DNA of 64,000 bases from Magicicada septendecula (GCA_034769895.1 JAWRYS010001501.1:124001-188000); one strand, 5' to 3'; shown: positions 52,458 through 64,000, counted from the first letter of the stretch. Notes: generated from the letters alone by a model not told the origin. Program-made: numbers and translations.

Positions 52458-53357
52458 CTATGCGATCGGGTACGATTTCCTGTTAAATTCCACCGGAGTT
52501 TTGAATTTTATGGTGCACTGATAATCTCTGGCTTTACCTGGAGCGTTCGAGAATATGTGTTTATAATGGTTGTATACCTCGATTAATTGTTCCGCCTGTT
52601 TCTCGCTGATCAGACCCCTTGCTTTCGTCCTTTGGAAATCCCGTATTTCTTCTAATTTTTCTAACCACAACTCTGGGTTTTCCTCCTGATATAACGGCAT
52701 ATTGATTGGACGATCGGTACAATAATAATGGTTCACTATCGCTTGATAAGGTGTATTGTCTGTACCACTTCCTTGGACATCGATTAAATTATTGGTCCAA
52801 ATCCCCTTGTTAGTCTTAAAAGTTATCACCTTACCTTCCAAATCTATTACAGCATTGTATGGCCTAAGTATATCGCAGCCTATTAGTATACTCATGGGTA
52901 AATTACTCGCCACTAATAACCCTATTGGTATTGTTACCCCATTACTAGTCATCTCTAATGACACCTGTTTCTTTATTGATTTATTTTGCCTCCCCGTTGC
53001 TCCGACTAAAACAATGTTATTTATCGGTAGAGTGGGTATTGGTAAATTACTATTTTGTTTAATCCGCTCTAACTCAATGCTATCGATAAGTGACACATTT
53101 GACCCCGTGTCAATGAGTAGTATCGCTTCTATGCCATTGATATATGCTTTAATCTGCACGATACTATTGTTCCCTTGGTTGCTATTTTTAATGATATCGT
53201 CACCTTCTTCTAATAACTCCTCTCTAATATTCTTAAGGTAATTATTTATTCTTAATATAGTCCCGTCTTTGTCCTGTCTATGTTCGTCGTTTGTCACCCC
53301 ATAATATTGGTTCAGTGAAGGGCGGTTTTCCTTTTTCACTGCCGCGTTTAGTTTAAA
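52458..53357 (-). CDS. pol: pol N-terminus with aspartic protease
   Basis: The frame is open from the frameshift site at 53351-53357 to the TAG at 52458-52460, about 300 codons, with no ATG near its start. The first start-like codon is GTG at 53339, so expression through a gag-pol fusion is the natural reading. The protease active site is LLIDTGSNVSLID (about 53085-53123), followed by IPTLPINNIVLVGATG. Downstream, a linker leads to the reverse transcriptase start (EFNRKSYPIA). As a protease it would cut the Gag-Pol polyprotein, but this copy ends before the polymerase. Confidence 0.85.
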   Translation of the reverse strand, partial: FKLNAAVKKENRPSLNQYYGVTNDEHRQDKDGTILRINNYLKNIREELLEEGDDIIKNSNQGNNSIVQIKAYINGIEAILLIDTGSNVSLIDSIELERIKQNSNLPIPTLPINNIVLVGATGRQNKSIKKQVSLEMTSNGVTIPIGLLVASNLPMSILIGCDILRPYNAVIDLEGKVITFKTNKGIWTNNLIDVQGSGTDNTPYQAIVNHYYCTDRPINMPLYQEENPELWLEKLEEIRDFQRTKARGLISEKQAEQLIEVYNHYKHIFSNAPGKARDYQCTIKFKTPVEFNRKSYPIA

Positions 53358-55297
53358 TGAGCCACTGTCTCATTGGCCCGGTCTCCCGGAACATTGGGTT
53401 GCTGACCCGCCTGTGTTTCCTGCCTGACCTCGGGATTACCGTTAATAGGTTGGCTATTCGCCGTGTTACCCTGGCTAGCTGGCGCCTGTTGTGGGTAAAA
53501 CATGTAAGTGGGTACATTAGGTGGATATGGCCGTCGGTTATTGGCCATTGTATAATTTACCTGGGGCCTGTACTCATTTTGGTTTCTCCTATCGCTTCCT
53601 CCTTGGTTTCCCCCGTTGCGATAACCATTACGTTGGCCATAATTACTTCCTCTATAATTATTCCCGCGATAACCGTTTCCCTGGTGGAAGTTCCTACCGT
53701 AGTTATTCCCGGTGTAATTACCTCTGTTTGGTCCCGGATAGTTGCGGTTAATTGGGCCCTGAGTGTTATCATTTCGGCCATTTGGCGGGATATTATTATT
53801 CTGATTATTGGTGTTTAGATTATTACCGTTCCCACCTCCATTCCGGTTTGGTCCGTTATTATTGCTGTTGTACTCTACCTTACGATTGGGGGGTTGGTAA
53901 TCCTGGAACCTTCCTGTGGATTCGCAATTTCCCAATAATTTGGCCAGATCGGCTATTTTGCTAATTTGTTGGTATAATTGGGCATCCTTGATCCCATAGC
54001 TGTAATGTCCAGCTAACTGCCTTACCAAACATTCTTCTGGGATCGGCGGTATCAACTTCCGTGCTAAACATACCTTTCCCAGGAAATAAGACGTCGGGGA
54101 CTGTCCATAGGACGCGTCGTATTTGCCATAGAAAATGTCCATTCTTACCCTGTTTTGTGCGGTCTCTGACCAATACTTTTCCTTAAACTGGCGTTTAAAC
54201 TCTGCTAAATTCGTTATTTCGGGTCGTACCGCTATCCACCAGTTATCCTTAGTATTTTTAAATGTCTCATCAAGCATCTCTCTTATCCTGTCCCACCTTG
54301 TTTCTCTACTTCTCCCAATAACCTCCTCCATTCTTTCCAAAAATTCCATTGGGTTTCGTCGATAGTCCTGGAAGTTGATTACTTCCCTGTTTTCACCATG
54401 ACACGTATGAGTGTTTAGTATTGGTGTGTCTCTCAGCGCCTCTAATCTTTCCTGCAGGTTTTTCTCTCTCTGGTCTATTTCCAGTATACTATTTTTGTTA
54501 GATTTTATTTGTTCGTCCAGCCTGTTAGCGATATCATATGTTTCCTGCCTCCTTTCGCTAACGTCTTTCTGGACTTCTCCCACCTCCTGCATGATGGCGT
54601 CATGGTTCTGCCTTACCTTGTTTTCAAGATTTCTAACATCTTGTTTGGTCTCTACTGTCTGTTCCTCTACTTTTTCGAAACGTGTATTGTTTCCCTCCCG
54701 TAACCTTTCCAATTGTTTCTCCATGTTTTCGACCTTCCTGTCACTATCGATCTTATTATCATCGATCCTTTTGTTTACTATTTCGTATTTTATGCTAATT
54801 TCTTTTTTCAGGGACTCTATGCTTCCTTTTATTTCCTCCTTATCTTCCTGTCTGTTTTTATTCAGGGATTCTATATTTTTGTTCACACCCTCCTTTAAAG
54901 ATTCTATACTTCCTTTTATTTCCGCCTTGTCTTCCTGTCTCTTTTTATTACTCTCCTCCTTTAGGGATTCTGTATTTTTGTTCATATCCTCCTTCAGGGA
55001 TTCTGTATTTTTGTTCATTTTTTCTTCCATTCTTTGGAGCATCGCCATCATCATCATTATATTCGTGTCAACGCTCCCTATTATTTTTTCTGGTTCGGGT
55101 TTCTCTGTCTGTTCTACCATTTGTATGGGTTCTTCTCCCGTTTGCTCCTCTAATTCCTCTGCCGTTTGTACCGGTCTTTCCATTTCTAGTGTGGGCGGTT
55201 CTAATTCCGTTTCCTCGACCTGTACTGCCTCTCCGTCTTCCACACTTAACTCGGGTTCCGCAGTCTTCTTCACCTTCTTTCCCTTTGGTTGCGGCAT
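53348..55297 (-). CDS. gag: gag polyprotein, 649 aa, intact
   Basis: ATG at 55297-55295 lies 44 bases inside the primer-binding site. An acidic head (residues 1-70) leads to a long coiled-coil region (about 85-290) with repeated KNTESLKE and GSIESLKE units. A capsid-like retrotransposon-gag domain spans about 305-455 (FKRQFKEKYWSETAQNRVR near its middle). The tail (about 470-600) is rich in Asn, Gly and Arg, with NYGRNF, GYRGNNYRGSNYG and similar runs, and shows no CCHC zinc knuckle. The Arg-Gly tail probably replaces the knuckle in binding RNA. This is the only undamaged gene of the element and would form the virus-like particle in the cytoplasm. Confidence 0.92.
   Translation of the reverse strand: MPQPKGKKVKKTAEPELSVEDGEAVQVEETELEPPTLEMERPVQTAEELEEQTGEEPIQMVEQTEKPEPEKIIGSVDTNIMMMMAMLQRMEEKMNKNTESLKEDMNKNTESLKEESNKKRQEDKAEIKGSIESLKEGVNKNIESLNKNRQEDKEEIKGSIESLKKEISIKYEIVNKRIDDNKIDSDRKVENMEKQLERLREGNNTRFEKVEEQTVETKQDVRNLENKVRQNHDAIMQEVGEVQKDVSERRQETYDIANRLDEQIKSNKNSILEIDQREKNLQERLEALRDTPILNTHTCHGENREVINFQDYRRNPMEFLERMEEVIGRSRETRWDRIREMLDETFKNTKDNWWIAVRPEITNLAEFKRQFKEKYWSETAQNRVRMDIFYGKYDASYGQSPTSYFLGKVCLARKLIPPIPEECLVRQLAGHYSYGIKDAQLYQQISKIADLAKLLGNCESTGRFQDYQPPNRKVEYNSNNNGPNRNGGGNGNNLNTNNQNNNIPPNGRNDNTQGPINRNYPGPNRGNYTGNNYGRNFHQGNGYRGNNYRGSNYGQRNGYRNGGNQGGSDRRNQNEYRPQVNYTMANNRRPYPPNVPTYMFYPQQAPASQGNTANSQPINGNPEVRQETQAGQQPNVPGDRANETVAHLN
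53351..53357 (-). promoter_or_regulatory. putative -1 ribosomal frameshift site UUUAAAC
   Basis: The last gag codons read CAT TTA AAC TAA, so the heptamer T TTA AAC lies in the exact zero-frame phase of a canonical slippery site and touches the gag stop. A -1 slip enters the open pol frame directly. No downstream stem was folded. Confidence 0.75.
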
Positions 55298-55340
55298 CTT
55301 AATATGTCGGTAGTTGCCGGGCTTGTTCCGTCTTTTTCAA

Positions 55341-55361
55341 GCCTCACTAGTTGGGCTGCCA
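55341..55361 (-). promoter_or_regulatory. primer-binding site
   Basis: TGGCAGCCCAACTAGTGAGG starts four bases inside the LTR end, where a tRNA 3' end ending in CCA would pair. The tRNA species was not determined. Confidence 0.7.
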
Positions 55362-55364
55362 ATT

Positions 55365-58252
55365 TATAACGAAAAGAAATATAGGGTGAAAAGTAATGTT
55401 TGTGTTGTAATTGTGTCGGGCGTTACCTCCGCGCACTTTTGTTACTTACCCTGTTGACTGGATCCTCTGCAGTGATGTAGTCCTGTAACACAACTTAAAA
55501 CTATGCTTTTTGTGGGCGCCACTTGGAAACGTTTGTTCCAAGAAAAAAAAAAAAATTAAATGTGATTGATAAAATTTTTAAATCTACGAAAAAATTTAAA
55601 CAAGTCAGTTCAGCTTTGAAAAATCAGTTAAGTTTAATGGTTCTTTAAAAACAACAAACAAATCGTCTGAAGGACTAACATTCATAAAAATTATAAAATT
55701 GCAGAGAAAAAATTTTACAAGTTATTATTATTGACAATTTTTTATATGTCCAATCAAGTATCGGCTAGTATTTCAGATTCTGACTCAGTTGACAAGCATG
55801 AGTTTAATATGTGAAAAAACTTTACTCTCAGGACGTGACTCCTTTGAACTACCAAGACATATCAATTAGATGCCTTACAAGAAAAAAACTAAGTGATTTG
55901 AAGGTGTATATGTGGCGTGTAAAGTACAACTGTGTGATAAATGTAACCAGGTAACAAATGACTTTAATTTTGGTAACTCACGTTCCAACGGTCGTTTATT
56001 CTCTCACTGGACACTTCCTTCGGGTAGTTTCTCGATCTCGCCTCTTCGGGTGTACACTGAATCTATTTAAAGTCAATTTTTGCGATCGTTACTTTTTCCG
56101 CACTTTTTGTCAAAACGTTTGGCAGTAAAATCTCGTTCAAACGCCGCCACTACGAATCATCTGTTTAGCGTTGATTCAGAAATCTGCCACCGCAGCGCTG
56201 ACTCCCATGCAGTTTTGAGGAAGGCTTAGATGTATTGTTTGTTTACGTTCGGGGGAATTATTTGTCACGTTAGTCAGTCAATGCGAACACAGCAGAATTC
56301 GTTCTCTATTAAATGTTTGGGACCCTCCTGGGCCGTCGACGTTCTGGCTGCGTGCTTTCTATTAAAATCTGCCGTATCGCTGCTCTATTTCAGCGATATT
56401 TTTTGGCGACTCTCGTTGAGGTTAAGTCAGTCGGGTATGTCTATATACGGGAAAAGCCTTCCTGCCGTGTCTTGTCGATTTCTCGCCTCTCGGTTTCGCC
56501 TTAGCTGCGTTGATCAGTGTTGTGTGAGATGCATCAGTTCTGGAGTTCAATCTTCAAGTGTTTTTTGTTCGAATTTGCTCTCGCTTTTATACTAAATCGG
56601 GATGACTGTTTTCGTCGACTTCCGGTATATTTGTGTAAAAATTCTTTCTAGATTGTTCGAGAATAAACGAAATGGAATGTCATAGAACAATTTTCACTTC
56701 CGTAGAAGCTTTTAGAACGAATTTCTTATTCTTCATACAATGGATATTTCAAAATTTACACTGGTATTTATCAAACAGTTTCACATTAGTACTTACAATT
56801 TGTATGCCATTAATGTATTTAAATTCCTTGTTTTTAACTGAATCTAGCGATACTAAATATGATTGGTATCTAATTAACTTAAGTCTAAAAAACATTACAA
56901 TATACAACCCTCGCCTTGAGTTGTAGTCTTTAAAAACTCAATATTTATAAGAAAAATTGTTGTGGAGTTATAAAGTTCCCTTCACAAGCTGGACATCTAC
57001 TACTACTACTCTCCTACAACAAAATAAACAAATTTTAACATCAATAAAACACAAATAAATACAATTTTATATGGCCTCTGCTCATGGCCTAGGTTCTTGT
57101 CAGTTTTCTAATACAATGATTAGTCTTTTCTTTAATATATGTATTATTTCACCATTATACACAAAGAGTTTATTATTTTGTCTATCTTTTGTGATACCTG
57201 GTTACTTTGTACATATTTTATATTTATCACAAGATGACATAGCATCATTGATTGTCTTGAGATGTCATTTTTTATGGTGTGACAAATCTCACTCTAATTA
57301 GTTAAATTCTTTTAGAATTGACTTTACTTTCAACTGAGTTTATTTCTTATTAAGGTATTCTGATGTATTGTACCTTTCTATCTTATTTTTGTTAGTATTA
57401 TGTAAGTATTTTGCCAGATATGATTCTTTTTGTACTGGATAATTGGCTTCAGCCATACATGGTATAAGTAAATATTTTGCTGACTTGACTATTACAATGT
57501 TAAAGTTGGTCAGGTATATTAGTATAGTTGCTTTATATCATATTGCAGCTTTCTAATACAGTTTGGTTGCATTTTGGCAACATTAAATTCATAAATTATA
57601 CAATATTAGATGCTTATTACATGTTTTTAGTTAACACTGTTTTTGGCTATTTTGGCTGCTTTTTATTCATTTGACAGCTTCCTTTATTTAAGATAAATTG
57701 TTCACTATTGTCTGCTTGACAATTACATATAGTTTTTATTTAAATCTGATAATAATTAATTTTTTTATGAAATCTTGGTGTATGGTCTCAAATCCAACAC
57801 ATTAATATTTTTTGTCATTGCAAATATACAATTTTTATTTTAACTTAAACTCTTTCTAATAATGTATTTAAGTCATTTAATACATTTATTTTATTTACAT
57901 CACATAATATAATAATGGATCATGTCCATTTATTCACAAAAAATAGTTTTTAATACCCTATTCATAGTTATAAAACTTAATAATTATTGACTTTATTCTG
58001 GTGGATTCTGACATTATTTCTCTCTCTTATAGTGTCTTATGGTTTTTTCACTCTTATTCACTTTAATAATATATATGGGGTTTTGTCTTAGTCATAGTTT
58101 GGTCGTTTTTTCAAGTTGATAGAAATAATTATTATACAAAATTACACAATTTTTTGGGACTACTTGGGTTCGATACTGTTCACTTCACTCTCCTGTTATG
58201 CTAACTTACTATATAAATGATTTCTTTTTATGGAACGCTCTGTGACGTTACA
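55365..58252 (-). repeat. 5' LTR (element orientation)
   Basis: 2888 bp, unusually long for a gypsy-type element. Same termini as the 46110-48976 copy. Confidence 0.95.
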
Positions 58253-58256
58253 ATAT
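58253..58256. repeat. right target-site duplication ATAT
   Basis: Matches 46106-46109. Confidence 0.75.
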
Positions 58257-59228
58257 GTATCATTATATGCTATTTGATTTTGCATAAAAATACATGAAGA
58301 CCTCAACTTTCTGCAGTAAAACTGAAAGAAACAAAGTATATATATAGGCTATACAAGTACTGTATTGCGACAGTACAAATAAGTGATGTACTTAGCATGG
58401 AATATAAAAATTTAAATGTACCTAATAAACTGTAAATAATTAATAATATATTAGAAATAAGCATGTCAGGGATTGCAAGCTTGACTCAGACAAAAATATG
58501 AACAGGTGTTTCGACCTGAATCGACGTGCACACACACACAAATGTAACTGAAAGTGTGTACACCAGTATTTTGCTAGTGTGTGTGAACGCAGGTCTCTGC
58601 AGGCGAGTTTGCCACCCCAAGATGAATAATTGCACAATTACTGTTTTTCCGTAATTATTCATAAACTATAATTAAGAATTAAAATCCAAAAGCACAATAA
58701 AATGTAATAAAATTTACTAAATACTGTGTACGAAAACCACGCGAAAGTGACACACCGTACGAGTGTAATAGTGAAATAACTGTGTACAAATCGAAAGGGT
58801 TAAGTTGCAATGTCCAAAATTACAGTGAACATGTGTTGTAAAAATAGTTATAAGATAAGTATAAGAGTATACTTACAGGACTCTGCAATTCGCAGAAATA
58901 TAAAAAATAGCGAATTTGACAAAGAGTGGGGGAACTGAATCCAGAGACAGTTTCTAACATGTCGATTTCGTACCACTGCAGGTGTCGACCAAGACATGGG
59001 TATAAATAGGGCACGCAAGCTACAGTGGTTCTCTTTCTTAAATCATCCACGGTGCAGCGGGAGCTTATGCCCGTCAGCACGGCGTATTTATTTTTTTTTT
59101 GTAAACAGTTTAAATTTTTCAGTTACGTTCAACTATGTAACTAAGTTGTAAAGACAATCATTTAATTAATAACAGCAGTACATAAGAAGAACTACATAAG
59201 ATGATCCATTAACGTCAGAAACAGCACG

Positions 59229-59455
59229 AGGAGAGTTCCAGAGAATGATTCGACACTAGACAAGAGAGTGATACGACGCTGGACAAGAGGAGAGTTCCAG
59301 AGAGAGATACGACGCTGGACAAGAGGAGTGTTCCAGAGAGAGAGTGATACGACGCTGGACAGGAGGAGAAGATAGACAGCCGACGCTGGACAAGAGGAGA
59401 AGAGAGACAGCCGACGGTGGACAAGAGGAGAAGAGAGACAGCCGACGCTGGAGGC
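59229..59455. repeat. minisatellite inside LTR-like copy 2
   Basis: About seven units containing CGACGCTGGACAAGAGGAG. The first few are spaced by GTTCCAGAGAGA (roughly 34-37 bp); later ones are CAGCCGACG...GAAGAGAGA units of about 31 bp. Confidence 0.85.
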
Positions 59456-60137
59456 GAGACGAGGACGAATACCGATGGATCAAAAAAAAAAAATGATCGA
59501 GTATGATTGACGACAATAAGGTGATAAACAACTTATTTATATCTTAATCATACAAAGAACTCAAAGACATTTAAAGACATTTCTATTTTAATTAAAAGTA
59601 AGAGCAATGTTTCTTGTAAAGTAGAATTAAAATCATAGATGTTTTAGAAATACGATTAACGTAACAAGAGCTCAAATTAATATGATATAAAATGATTACA
59701 AAGCATTTAAATGAAAACAATTAGTATTTGAGAAAACAGTACTGAGAAACAAAAGATAAATTCAATAACTATTAATATTTTGAGTACATTACAATATAGA
59801 AAAAGAGATTTAAATATTGATATTTTGAGACACATTAATTGACTGAGTAGTCTGAAAATGAGATTTTTCTTTTATACAATAATTAGTAGAATAGAATATT
59901 TAGTCAGTAAGGATGTATATAGCTTAAGCCTTACGGCATAATAACAAATAATAACGAATGTTTTAAATCGAAGTCAGTGCCATGTGCACAATTTTTAATA
60001 GTATCAAATCAATTTTAATTACCGTTTCAAGTTACATAGAGTTCTTATTGCAGATACACCTGAAATCCAATTTAAATGTTATATTGTTACGTAGTTTGTC
60101 AATCTTGAACGTGAGACCGGTCACGCCTATTTTATGT

Positions 60138-60270
60138 ATATGTAACGTTGCATAAATTTGGCGCTCCAAGATCGTGGGGCTCCACAAATTTAAATTATAT
60201 TAAATTTGCAATTTTGTTACGTTGCATAAAATGTCGCTTCCAACGTGGGGCATCACAAACATAAATTACA
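60138..60270 (+). repeat. two tandem LTR-end/primer-site-like units
   Basis: Unit 1 reads GTAACGTTGCATAAAT then TTGGCGCTCCAAGATCGTGG and GGCTCC. Unit 2 reads GTTACGTTGCATAAAA then TGTCGCTTCCAACGTGGGGC. The TGGCGC...CCAACGTGGGGC pattern is that of a retroelement primer-binding site. Confidence 0.55.
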
Positions 60271-60339
60271 TGTAAATTTGTACACATACAATATAATATT
60301 ATGCAACTTTGCAACGTTGTAATGTTACAGTATATTTGT

Positions 60340-61607
<1,268 letters not shown>

Positions 61608-61680
61608 GTACACAGTACATACTAACACAGTACTATGGTACACAATACATACTAACACATTACTATAGTACACAGTACAT
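61608..61680. repeat. 30-bp tandem repeat, target of a LINE insertion
   Basis: GTACACARTACATACTAACA recurs at 61608, 61638 and 61668. The third unit is split by the LINE fragment and resumes at 62264. Confidence 0.85.
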
Positions 61681-62263
61681 CATCATCATCTTCACTACAG
61701 GGATTTTGCCCTAGTTGCCCTGTGCCGGAACCCATCTCCTCCTCGGTCTACCAACATCCCTCTTTCCACTCGGCTTGTACTTGAAAGCGGCCACTGGCAA
61801 TCTGGTATCTGGCATTCGGGCCACATGTCCATACCATCTCCTCTTATACTCCTCAATCGTCTCATTTAAAGACTGGATCTTTAAGCCTTGTCTAATGTCT
61901 ATGTTTCTTCTCCTATCCAGAAGGGAGAATCCTTGGACACTTCTCAGAAATCTCATTTCGGCAGCCTGAATTTTCCTTTCTTCCCCTTTACCGAGGGTCC
62001 ATGTCTCACTTGCGTAAAGGAATGTCGGAACAGCTACTGATTTATAAAATTTCATACGGGTTTCCTTCCGAGTTTTATTTCGTAAATTTCTATGAATTGT
62101 CCCACAGATGATCTAAACTCTGATAGTTTATTAACCCAATCGGTATCAACGTTGTATGAGATGTTATATCCCAGATAATTAAAATCACAAACTTGTTCCA
62201 AAGTTTGATTGTCTACCACAATTTTTGTTCTAATGGGACGTTTACCTAGAAACGCCATGGTTT
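61681..62263 (-). pseudogene. 5'-truncated LINE fragment with target-site duplication
   Basis: Codes on the minus strand for the C-terminal end of an endonuclease-reverse-transcriptase LINE: TMAFLGKRPIRTKI and VCDFNYLGYNI, then after one frameshift near 62092 SVAVPTFLYASETWTLGK, AAEMRFLRSVQG, KRRWYGHVARM and GRPRRRWVP, with a stop at 61711. The 3' end is a GATGATGATG tail (61681-61690), and GTACACAGTACAT flanks both sides (61668-61680 and 62264-62276), a 13-bp target duplication. The catalytic palm is missing. The simple-repeat tail suggests an RTE-like group, an inference. One frameshift only, so it is younger than its relative at 62965. Confidence 0.9.
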
Positions 62264-62276
62264 GTACACAGTACAT

Positions 62277-62964
62277 ACTAACAAAATCTTAAAATACAAA
62301 CTTTTTATTCACTTGTTATGTAATTATTTTTCACTCAGGCATAATAATTATATTCATTACATACAGATTAGCTCGTGTTGAAATTATAGACTGAGTTTTG
62401 ATACTTCTGGGAAATACGTAAAGTGGGCTGATTATTAATTGCGTGCTGAATACGAGGTTTATGTGCTATGTAATTAAAGCTGCTTAACTTTTAATCACAC
62501 GATAAAGTGAGAATGTGGCCACGCCTCGCTGTAGACACAATACCTTTAACAGGATCTTAATGTCAACGTATACATCAAACAAGTATGTCAGAAAACGATG
62601 TGTTGGTGTTAATAGTAGCACCATCTATTCATTTTGTTTACAGGGTTGGAAATCGAAAGATTACGTTCAGTCCAATCTAAAAGAAATAGTCCTGTCTCTC
62701 ATTACCTAACTGTTTTACACTGACTGTTATACAGTGGACGGTAAGATCACGGATCAGTGGTTTCTTACACCAATATCCATTACCTCTGTTGTTATTTCAA
62801 TTCACTACAATCTGTCATAAAAATATAGTACTCGTATAAGATTACATTTAACAAATGTTTTATGAATGCATTCAACTTAATATCGAGTGCTAATCTAAAA
62901 ACTTAATTTTAATAACAAATTTGTTCTTCTTCTTCTCTTCAATTTATATTTATTTTATATAAAT
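62277..62964. other. AT-rich DNA with no supported gene
   Basis: No conserved frame, RNA gene or element end recognised. Confidence 0.6.
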
Positions 62965-63395
62965 CTGTTCCGGCACCCATCTCATCCTCGGACGATCCAC
63001 GTCTCTTCTACTCCTGGCTTTATAGTTCAGTGCCGCTTTCGGCGATCGATCGTCAGTCATCCTTTGCCATTCCATTGTCATCATCGTCTAATAATTCCAC
63101 CATTGTCTTTTGTAAATTGAAACAATTTCATTTATATCTTTTACGTTCAGTTCCGTTCTGATATCCTTACTCTTAATTTTATCTTGCACTGTATAATTTA
63201 AAGTATTTCGAAGAAACTGAATTTCAGCACTCCTCATTCCTTTTTTGTCATGACCCACACCTCACACGCACATGTCAATGTGGGTATTGCAATTGTCTTA
63301 TATAAAATTTAATCCTTATTCTGTGTCTTGTTTTATTTCTAAGATTTCTAAGAATCGTACCACAAATATTCCTAAAATTAACAAATAAAAGTCAT
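62965..63395 (-). pseudogene. older LINE C-terminal fragment
   Basis: Same family as 61681-62263. The minus strand reads fragments NICGTILRNLRNKT, TIAIPTLTCACEVW, RSAEIQFLRNTLNY, IYKRQWW and RPRMRWVPEQ in the same order. At least one stop and one frame change interrupt it. No clear target duplication was found. Confidence 0.75.
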
Positions 63396-64000
63396 AATGG
63401 CTGCACGTTTTCAACCATATATATACATTTAAACATTATTGTCATTGGTGTGGTAGAGCTTATTTGTGTAAAAGTATGAGATACGGTAATTGTGGAAAAT
63501 GGTGAATACTCTTCTTCCAATTCGAAGTCTTCAACAAAAACAAGTTATGTATCAAACAACAGTCGTAGCTCTACCTCTCTCTATCTTTTTTCTATCTAAC
63601 GCTTATTAAAAGAAAGACACACAAAATAGAAAACGTTTTCCCCACGTGTGACGGTAAATGTACGCACATTTCAACATGAAATAAATTGCTTCATATAAAA
63701 TGTTTGCTTATGAAAGCCAAACTAATTAATTTTTGCTAACGAGTCCATATTTCTGGACATTATTTCTTTAATAAATTGTTAGGTAAATAAATAAGTCAAT
63801 ATTCTTTGAGCAAATATGAGAGCATTCTTTTACTCTACTGAAAGGACAAAAAATTTCTATACACTATGTAAAATAAAAACGAAATTATGAAGTTATAAAC
63901 TTGCGTTATCTAATCTTTGTACATGAGTATTTCTAGAAAAGAATACATTCGTCTGCGTTTACATGCATCTTTAAAGTAAGATGAAGCCCGATTTTAATGT
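63396..64000. other. AT-rich DNA with no supported gene
   Basis: Nothing recognised up to the right edge. Confidence 0.6.

Larger units (their letters stand above)
46110..58252 (-). mobile_element. Ty3/gypsy-type LTR retrotransposon, 12143 bp
   Basis: Two near-identical LTRs (46110-48976 and 55365-58252) enclose a 6.4-kb interior on the minus strand, flanked by ATAT duplications. Order from the 5' side is LTR, primer-binding site, gag, protease, reverse transcriptase, RNase H, integrase, about 1 kb without a gene, LTR. Integrase lying after RNase H places it in Ty3/gypsy rather than Ty1/copia. No envelope gene is seen. By eye the LTRs differ at about seven substitutions and two indels, so the insertion is recent, yet pol carries two stops and at least one frameshift. 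It cannot make its own enzymes. Confidence 0.95.
58500..60335 (+). repeat. LTR-like promoter repeat family, copy 2
   Basis: Parallels 10940-12390. It has GGGTATAAATA (TATAAATA at 59001-59008), a tandem-repeat block, GACGACAATAAGGTGA (59509-59524), an A-rich body and a TTGTTACG...AACGTTGTAAT end. Unlike copy 1 it runs into two primer-binding-site-like units (60148-60270), which suggests the block is an LTR in plus orientation. Borders are approximate. Confidence 0.45.

Noticed and set aside
54411..55313. 300-codon plus-strand open frame opposite gag
   Set aside because: It mirrors the repetitive coiled-coil codons of gag; the Ser/Leu/Phe-rich product is what antisense of Glu/Lys-rich codons gives.

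Overview
The window looks like intergenic or intronic DNA of a large, AT-rich insect nuclear genome. The evidence is the set of repeats: a mariner, a Helitron, a Ty3/gypsy-type LTR retrotransposon, several jockey/RTE-type LINE fossils, hammerhead-like tandem repeats, and long microsatellites. A hemimetabolous insect such as a cockroach or stick insect is my guess from the mix of families; nothing in the sequence proves it. I see no bacterial-style operons and no complete host gene. The one host-like coding signal is a candidate first exon (21909-22005) that ends at a splice donor.

Layout. 1-187: end of a LINE. 3655-4978: dead mariner with intact inverted repeats and a TA duplication. 6600-7050: serial copies of a retroelement LTR-end/primer-binding-site unit on the minus strand. 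9785-10477: pyrimidine-rich minisatellite. 10940-12390 and 58500-60335: two diverged copies of one promoter-bearing, LTR-like repeat family. 17444-18935: degenerate LINE reverse transcriptase (minus). 19850-20125: two tandem hammerhead-ribozyme-like motifs 184 bp apart with covarying stems. 24663-30280: Helitron with both termini recognisable and a broken Rep-helicase, flanked by a second copy of its own 5' end. 37515-38877 and 40770-41212: jockey-type fossils (plus). 45492-46027: possible solo LTR. 46110-58252: 12.1-kb gypsy-type element (minus) with 2.9-kb LTRs, ATAT target duplication, intact gag, a UUUAAAC frameshift site and a pol broken by stops and frameshifts. 61681-62263 and 62965-63395: two related LINE 3' fragments, the first with a 13-bp target duplication.

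No operon-like cooperation exists here; each mobile element carried its own machinery. The gypsy element is the youngest insertion, since its LTRs are nearly identical, and the mariner and LINEs are old. The strongest candidates for unusual biology are the paired hammerhead-like motifs, the tandem primer-binding-site arrays at two loci, the gag-pol slippery site abutting the gag stop, and the doubled Helitron 5' terminus. All coordinates and motif matches were read by eye. No similarity search or folding was run.
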